Of a stretch of DNA of 64,000 bases, positions 58,569-64,000 are shown in pieces. The notes under the pieces were generated by a model that saw nothing but the letters and a program-made list of their open reading frames with translations, had not been told where the DNA came from and did not search any database. Every line of letters begins with the position of its first letter. Positions within the stretch are counted from its first letter, which is position 1. The position numbers and the translations under genes were made by a program. The stretch is from Corallochytrium limacisporum. Lineage: Eukaryota; Opisthokonta. The stretch covers positions 18,933 through 82,932 of the forward strand of contig PDIP01000007.1 of the NCBI GenBank assembly GCA_002811645.1, in the 5' to 3' direction.

Positions 58569-60332
58569 ATGACAAACGATACCTCTTCCGTATTGGTACG
58601 GAAAATCACAGACGGGAAGTGTGAGGTAACGAACAGCCTGGAATCCGCTTCTGTCGCTCGTAATGCGAGCTATGCGAAGGCCATTGGGTCCTCAGAGGCG
58701 TTGTCAAACGCAGTAAAGACCGGTCTAAACGGGTCCGTGGCATCCCTGAACTCTATTCCTATTCTGAAATGCTATGAAAAGGAGGATACGCCGGACTTGC
58801 AGGGAAAGATCTGGTCGATGGAAGTACCTGAGGAGGTCCTCATCATGCTCGATAAGCGTGACATTAAGAGGCAAGAAATCATTTTCGAGACCGTTCAAAC
58901 TGAGCAGAACTATGTGCGGGACCTGAAGACTCTGAAGGCAGTATTCATTGACCGCTTGCAGGCCTCAGATGTCGTCAGTCGCTTTGAACTTGACGGAATC
59001 TTTGCAAACGTTCTCGATCTGCTGCCGGTTCACGAAAAGATGTTGTACCATATGACAAATCGGCAGCGGGAGTCTGCAGTCGTTCACCGCATTGCTGACA
59101 TCTTTGCTGATGTGCTTCCCATTTTTGAAAAGAGATATGCGACGTACGTACAAAATCGCAAGAACGCAACATCCTTGATTGCCAAACTCATGAAAAACAA
59201 AAAGAAGTTTAAGGAGCTTATCAAGGATTGTTCGGAAGACCCACGCTGCAAGAAACTAGACATGGAGAGCTTCTTGGCAGCACCCTTCCATCGCATCACA
59301 AAATATCCTCTTCTTCTTCGGAATCTCCAGAAGGTTACCCCCGAGGATAACCCTGACTTTGAAACACTGACAACTATCCTGGAACACCTGGATACTATTG
59401 TCTCAATATCAAACGAAATGACTTCATTCACCAGCTCAATTCAGAAGCTCGTGGAATTACAGAGCCGATTGGTCTTGACCGAAACGGATTCAAATGTCCC
59501 CCGTGATTGGACGTTGGTTACTTCATCACGGCGGCTCATCTTTGATGCTACTGCCAACGTATGGAAGGTCAATTTACTGGAGCCGAAGAAGTTTTCTGAG
59601 GTTCAAATTTTCCTCCTGAATGACATGCTGTGCATGTTCAGGGAGCTCAAGAAGGGGGATAAAGTGACACTGTTTGCCGATCCGCTGGATCTAAACAAAG
59701 TCATTGCCCGGGACCCTGCTACTGGTGTAGAACACATGGTGAACCGCAGTCTAGCCACAGCAAAGTCATCGGTCCCCAATGATTCCAGGAAAGCAAATCG
59801 GGCCACTCTCCCCAGTAACAAATTGGCCAAGGTTCTAGGTCTTGCCGACGAAGAAGGCGAGGGCAATGAGCACACTGATGGTGGCCGAAGCAAGCGGGAC
59901 CGTGTTCGCAGTGTATCAGAAAATGACATGGCCATTAACAATCAAACGCGGGAGCGGTTCGCCTCCTCTACACGCATGAGCAACTTGAGTCCTAAGATCC
60001 TCCGAAACTTTGGGCGTTCTGACAAGGCCCCTATCACCGGAAAGAAGCAGCATGTGTTCGTCATTGAACATGTCATCAGTGCACTTGAGCGAACTACATT
60101 CGAAATTGTCGTAGACACCGAATTCGACAAGAGCCTGTGGATGAAGAATCTGAGGGACTCTATGCAACGTCTGCGCCGCTCCCAACATGCATCACAGAAG
60201 TCCCTTCAGGAGACCGAGGCTGAGCACAGTAATGAGGACAGCGATGCGCAGCAGCTGAGCGATCCTGCCACCGATGTCGGAAACTCTCTGGAAAGCCTGG
60301 ATGATCAAAGCATCGATGCCACCCCGGTGTAA
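58569..60332 (+). CDS. Dbl-family RhoGEF with split PH domain
   Basis: A 587-residue guanine-nucleotide exchange factor. The DH domain covers about 97-300, with the CR1-like start RQEIIFETVQTEQNYVRDLKTL, the mid-helix ESFLAAPFHRITKYPLLLRNLQK (CR3, most conserved) and the closing ITSSIQKLVELQS-type helix. A PH domain follows at about 315-545, but its strands are interrupted by a polar, Ser/Arg-rich insert of roughly 110 residues (about 390-500) before VFVIEHV and the terminal helix KSLWMKNLRDSMQRL. Such enzymes activate Rho, Rac or Cdc42 for actin control. The N-terminal 90 residues and C-terminal 40 are disordered. The partner GTPase cannot be read from sequence. ATG at 58569. Confidence 0.9.
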   Translation: MTNDTSSVLVRKITDGKCEVTNSLESASVARNASYAKAIGSSEALSNAVKTGLNGSVASLNSIPILKCYEKEDTPDLQGKIWSMEVPEEVLIMLDKRDIKRQEIIFETVQTEQNYVRDLKTLKAVFIDRLQASDVVSRFELDGIFANVLDLLPVHEKMLYHMTNRQRESAVVHRIADIFADVLPIFEKRYATYVQNRKNATSLIAKLMKNKKKFKELIKDCSEDPRCKKLDMESFLAAPFHRITKYPLLLRNLQKVTPEDNPDFETLTTILEHLDTIVSISNEMTSFTSSIQKLVELQSRLVLTETDSNVPRDWTLVTSSRRLIFDATANVWKVNLLEPKKFSEVQIFLLNDMLCMFRELKKGDKVTLFADPLDLNKVIARDPATGVEHMVNRSLATAKSSVPNDSRKANRATLPSNKLAKVLGLADEEGEGNEHTDGGRSKRDRVRSVSENDMAINNQTRERFASSTRMSNLSPKILRNFGRSDKAPITGKKQHVFVIEHVISALERTTFEIVVDTEFDKSLWMKNLRDSMQRLRRSQHASQKSLQETEAEHSNEDSDAQQLSDPATDVGNSLESLDDQSIDATPV

Positions 60333-60891
60333 CTGACTGTTCAACTCATCCCAATCATTGATCCATAACGTCTTCAAACCATCAAACTATGTGTCTTTAT
60401 ATCCGTAACCGAGAGTCTGTTCATATAAGATAAATGTTAAAGGAATCGATATACTTTTCAATCGCCTTGTAATTCCGTGCCTTCCATGCTTTTTTGGCTC
60501 ATTTCCGCAGACGTGCTGCCCCGCCCGCTCAGGCGCTCAGTTCACTTGTCCTTTTCTCACTCGCTCCAACAAAAGCGGAAAAAGGGGAAGCGGAGAGGAG
60601 GGCGAAGCCTCGTGATGTCAGGCCCTCCTCCACATTGACCCTCCCTGTTCGCTGCCCCCCAGCTGACAGTGGAGAAGAATGGGAAGGAGGGGGGTCTCCC
60701 ACCCTCATTGTACGAAGTATCACAAACGAGGATGAGGCCAGGTACTTGGTGTTTGGCGATGGTGTTCCCAGTTTGAGCTGTACTAAAGCATCCGATAAAT
60801 ATACAGATAACCTCGAGGGTCTACGAGAGCGTCACGGCCAGGGTAGTATGGTTGGAGAGACGGACTAGGATACCAGATCGTTCACATAGGT
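60333..60891. other. Intergenic region RhoGEF-MMS19
   Basis: 559 bp between two plus-strand genes. AT-rich just after the RhoGEF stop, GC-richer at 60510-60710. No supported frame. Confidence 0.5.
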
Positions 60892-63800
60892 ATGTCGAAT
60901 TCTTTGGCAGATAGGTGTGATACCTATCTTAAAGCACAGAACGATGAGCTTCGAAAGATTGCACTCACGGACATCATGCAAATGATTGCACCTCTGCCTT
61001 CTCCCATGCTGGAGTTAGTGAAGGCATTAGAAGGACCATTGATTAGCGAAGACAGTGAGCGCCGGAAGAAGGGAATCTCACTATTGTCCGAGGTGACAGT
61101 GGAGTACGCAAGCGCGGGAATGAAGTTGCAGGATGCCAATCAGTTATTCAAATTCTTCACAGACCGACTTCAAGACTCTGGAAACCAGACCGAGTGTTTA
61201 TTGGCTTTGGGTGCACTTGCGAGGTGTAGAGTCCCACTCTCCTACGATGTTCTCGAAGAAGCGTGTTCCATGATTTTCAAAGAAGTTCAAGTGCAGTCAT
61301 TCCCGCAAAATGTGCGCTCCGGCACGTTTGCTGTAATCAATGAGGTGGTTCGGAAGTACAGTCGCCAGCTTGCTGAAGATAAGGGCGAGTCGTTTGTTGT
61401 AGGAACAGTGTTGGCATTTGATGGTGAAAAGGATCCTCGTAATCTGATCCTCCTCTTTAATTTGGTTCAGTCAATCTGCCAGAGCTTTAACATTGCCGGT
61501 GTCTACGAGGAGCTTTTTGAGGTCATTGCATGCTATTTCCCCATCACATTCAACCCGCCTCCGAATGATCCTCGTGGAATTACGAAGCAGGAGCTCATCG
61601 AGGGCCTTAGAAACGCAATGAGTGCGAGCATGCATTTCGTCCCCTTGATCACTGACCTTCTTCAGGAAAAGATTGAGTCAAATATTGTCGGAACAAAGAA
61701 GGACGCCATTGATACCTTTAATCATTGTGTCAGTCTTGTGGGTGTTGGTTCGGATGGCTTTGACCATCAACCATTCTGGAAGCGGATCCGTGAAGAAATG
61801 TACTACGAGCGAATTGAGCCAGAACTACTAGACAGCTGCATCCAGAGTGCTGAAAGTATTGCTCGGGGCATCAGTGTCACGTCAGAAGAACGGCTGTCCG
61901 GGAGCCGGGAGTCTTGGATGCATAATTTCTTACACCCTATCTTGCTAGAGGCTACCACGCAAATTATTGAGATGGTCGAGGGACGCAAGGATATTGGGGC
62001 TCGAATTCTTCCAGCTCTCACTGGATCATGTCCTGAGGCTGCGTCCTACACATTCCGGGAGGCCTTGCCAATTTTCATCGCACACTATCAGGACAATGTG
62101 ACGGCTAGACTTTTGATCATTGAGACCATGATCCACATGATCAATAACACAGACTTAAGCAAGGCAGCCACCAAGGCCTCAGTACAGGGTTTCGCACCGA
62201 AACTGTTTGAACTCTTTACAACAGCTCTCCTGGAAACGGAAACGCAGTACAAGATCTTTGGATTGACTGGCTTGGGCCTTATGGTGCAGGCGGGAGACCT
62301 CATCAATACGTATGAATCGGAGATGGCAATGGATACAATCATTAGGTCGTCTCTCCATGAAGACTCTGTGAATGTCCGCAAGGCTGGTCTTCGAGAACTG
62401 AAGGGTCTTTTGCCCGCCTTCAGTAAGCAAATTATCCCTCTATGCTTGGACGATCTGCGAGAGATGACACACGGTGATACTACCATGGGAAAGTACCATG
62501 TTGCGTTCCTTAACCTATGCTTGCTGGTCAGTGTAGGTGAGGAAGAGTTTAGCATGGTCATGTCCCTTGCAACCGGGGCGCTCGAGAATCTGAAGGTGAT
62601 GCTTGGCCAAGAAAAGTCATCCTATGAAGATGCTAGTAACGTGCTCAATGTTTTCGTTACCGCTCTGGAAAAGCTGTTAGAAAACACCGCCTCAGAGCGA
62701 AAGGCTATCATTGTAGACACGGTTATCTCCCCGACAATGCCTATTCTTGCCAGTATCGGCGCATACATTGCTGGTATGGACGCTGCTGCCCGCCAGAATG
62801 CAGTTGGTCTGAGCAAGTACTTAAAGGAATCTTCTGCTCTGGTGCGCCTCCTGGTCAGCAATGCCAGTGTCACAGTGCAGGCAAACATTGCGGATCAGGT
62901 ATTTAGAGCGCTCTTGGGAGATGAAACTATCTATTTTGAATCTGTTAGGAAGACGTACGCTGTGCTCACGAATGGCGAGCATGACTGCCTCAACGAGACT
63001 CCGGTGTGGGAATTCCATCTCGCTGCAATTGGATCAATCAAACCGGAGATTAAGCTGGACTTTTCGGCTGAACTGTGCAATTTATGCCTCAAGAGTTTGA
63101 ATCGCCTCCATGCTGCTGATCGGGTGGTGGTATGCAAAATAGTGGCTTCTCTGGTAAACAAGCATTGCGGTGATACTAACGAGACACAGCTCACATCCGA
63201 CTGGCTAAAGACCACGTTTAACAAGCTCGAGTCACAGATCACCGGAAACGATCAGGGCTCCCGTCTGGCGCATCTCCAGGCCTGGACTTGGATTACCAAG
63301 GCACTTGCAATGCGCTACCACTCTGAACGTCAAACCTGTACCGATAAGCTCATCACCTGGATCGACGACCCTGCCATTGGCAATGCCGCAGCCGAAGGCT
63401 TCCACATTCTCATGTCGGACTATGAAGACTGCCTGACGAAACAGATGCACGCCATCGTCAAAAAATTCTACAAGCAGCGCGTCTTCAACAGCTGTGCCCC
63501 AGTACTGATGCAGAACTACGAAAAAGCGGATGAGGATCATCAAATGCGGTACGTCGCTGCCCTTAGTGTGATGTTGCAGCACATCCCGCGCAGTGTGCTC
63601 ATGGAGCAGCTCGACAAGGTCTTTCCCCTTGTCTTGCGCTCCCTAAGCTATCCAGAATCGACCTTGAAGATTAACACCCTAAAGCTTTTGCAGAATTTGA
63701 CCGGAGAGGCTGTGAGCTTCATCGAAGATAACTTCTCTGACATCATGGAAGCTATTCTCGACCTTACATCGTATACTGGCATGGACAAAGCCATGCTTGT

Positions 63801-63969
63801 GCGGATCTCTGCCCTGGAGGTGATCGGTAGCTTTGTTACACTTCCCTCTCATTTGACCACGCCGTGGAAGCGCCGAATTCTGCAGGCCGCCGGAAAAGCA
63901 CTGGATGATCCCAAGCGCCTGGTCCGTAAGGCTGCCCAGGAGTGCCGTTCACAGTGGTACCTCCTCTAA
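60892..63969 (+). CDS. MMS19: MMS19 cytosolic iron-sulfur assembly targeting factor
   Basis: A 1025-residue all-helical HEAT-repeat protein of the usual MMS19 length (human 1030). The N-terminal block contains LEPL-type helices ending ISEDSERRKKGISLLSEV, RCRVPLSYDVLEEACSMIFKEVQVQSFPQNVRSGTF and ACYFPITFNPPPNDPRGITKQEL, hallmarks of the family. The C-terminal block has IPRSVLMEQLDKVFPLVLRSLSYPESTLKINTLKLL and DPKRLVRKAAQECRSQWYLL. MMS19 joins CIAO1 and CIAO2B to insert Fe-S clusters into XPD, DNA polymerases, primase and helicases. ATG at 60892; TAA at 63967-63969, so the gene is complete and ends 31 bp before the window edge. Confidence 0.95.
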   Translation: MSNSLADRCDTYLKAQNDELRKIALTDIMQMIAPLPSPMLELVKALEGPLISEDSERRKKGISLLSEVTVEYASAGMKLQDANQLFKFFTDRLQDSGNQTECLLALGALARCRVPLSYDVLEEACSMIFKEVQVQSFPQNVRSGTFAVINEVVRKYSRQLAEDKGESFVVGTVLAFDGEKDPRNLILLFNLVQSICQSFNIAGVYEELFEVIACYFPITFNPPPNDPRGITKQELIEGLRNAMSASMHFVPLITDLLQEKIESNIVGTKKDAIDTFNHCVSLVGVGSDGFDHQPFWKRIREEMYYERIEPELLDSCIQSAESIARGISVTSEERLSGSRESWMHNFLHPILLEATTQIIEMVEGRKDIGARILPALTGSCPEAASYTFREALPIFIAHYQDNVTARLLIIETMIHMINNTDLSKAATKASVQGFAPKLFELFTTALLETETQYKIFGLTGLGLMVQAGDLINTYESEMAMDTIIRSSLHEDSVNVRKAGLRELKGLLPAFSKQIIPLCLDDLREMTHGDTTMGKYHVAFLNLCLLVSVGEEEFSMVMSLATGALENLKVMLGQEKSSYEDASNVLNVFVTALEKLLENTASERKAIIVDTVISPTMPILASIGAYIAGMDAAARQNAVGLSKYLKESSALVRLLVSNASVTVQANIADQVFRALLGDETIYFESVRKTYAVLTNGEHDCLNETPVWEFHLAAIGSIKPEIKLDFSAELCNLCLKSLNRLHAADRVVVCKIVASLVNKHCGDTNETQLTSDWLKTTFNKLESQITGNDQGSRLAHLQAWTWITKALAMRYHSERQTCTDKLITWIDDPAIGNAAAEGFHILMSDYEDCLTKQMHAIVKKFYKQRVFNSCAPVLMQNYEKADEDHQMRYVAALSVMLQHIPRSVLMEQLDKVFPLVLRSLSYPESTLKINTLKLLQNLTGEAVSFIEDNFSDIMEAILDLTSYTGMDKAMLVRISALEVIGSFVTLPSHLTTPWKRRILQAAGKALDDPKRLVRKAAQECRSQWYLL

Positions 63970-64000
63970 AGTATGATCACAGGCATTCCTTGTCCATGAA

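Noticed and set aside
60494-60868. 124-codon frame upstream of MMS19
   Set aside because: Begins at TTG, no homology, ends just before the MMS19 start; probably UTR.
1-64000. Mobile elements, viral genes, CRISPR arrays or an operon-like system
   Set aside because: No transposase, reverse transcriptase, integrase, terminal repeats, spaced direct repeats or polycistronic layout is seen; the genes are unrelated eukaryotic housekeeping genes on both strands.

Overview
This 64-kb window looks like nuclear DNA of a unicellular, probably flagellated, eukaryote. I see 25 protein genes and one tRNA gene. Nearly every protein gene reads as one uninterrupted frame from ATG to stop; TAA, TAG and TGA all serve as stops, so the code looks standard. 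The contents are eukaryotic: Elf1/ELOF1, exosome subunit MTR3, a PKA catalytic subunit, TRMT11, otubain, OPA3, DPY30, Ku80, SYS1, TAF1B/Rrn7, HSF, a RhoGEF and MMS19. A fused glutamyl-prolyl-tRNA synthetase with WHEP linkers, an NAA80-like actin N-acetyltransferase and a CEP164-like distal-appendage protein together suggest a unicellular relative of animals (Holozoa) that keeps a centriole/cilium. That placement is an inference; I cannot name the species.

Layout: 0.4-3.8 kb Elf1 and CEP164 (convergent). 5.4-8.1 kb a large acidic protein of unknown function. 8.2-13.6 kb mitochondrial ABCB8-type transporter, MTR3 and PKA. 13.6-20.1 kb the largest gene-free interval, full of homopurine/homopyrimidine tracts, microsatellites and C-run/G-run palindromes. 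20.1-27.5 kb DHRS4-type reductase, TRMT11, otubain, TTC1, OPA3 and DPY30. 28.7-35.6 kb EPRS, SRR1-domain protein and NAA80-like acetyltransferase. 35.6-37.7 kb a second low-complexity island. 37.7-48 kb lipid phosphatase, F-box protein, tRNA-Leu(CAG), Ku80, SYS1, TAF1B/Rrn7 and HSF. 48-50.8 kb a non-coding interval holding a five-unit heat-shock element. 50.8-64 kb mitochondrial PPR protein, coiled-coil protein, RhoGEF and MMS19.

The genes are unrelated housekeeping genes, not an operon or cluster. The architecture is the notable part. All eight convergent (3'-3') gaps are 73-410 bp, while gaps containing at least one 5' end run up to 6.5 kb. Fifteen copies of the palindrome CCCCGGGG (about one expected by chance) all fall in those 5' gaps and none in coding sequence. 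Two possible 43-nt introns lie in 5' regions (acidic-protein gene and PKA gene). A perfect five-unit heat-shock element sits in the divergent gap upstream of the HSF gene, far from any coding start. No mobile element, CRISPR array, rRNA or viral sequence was recognised.
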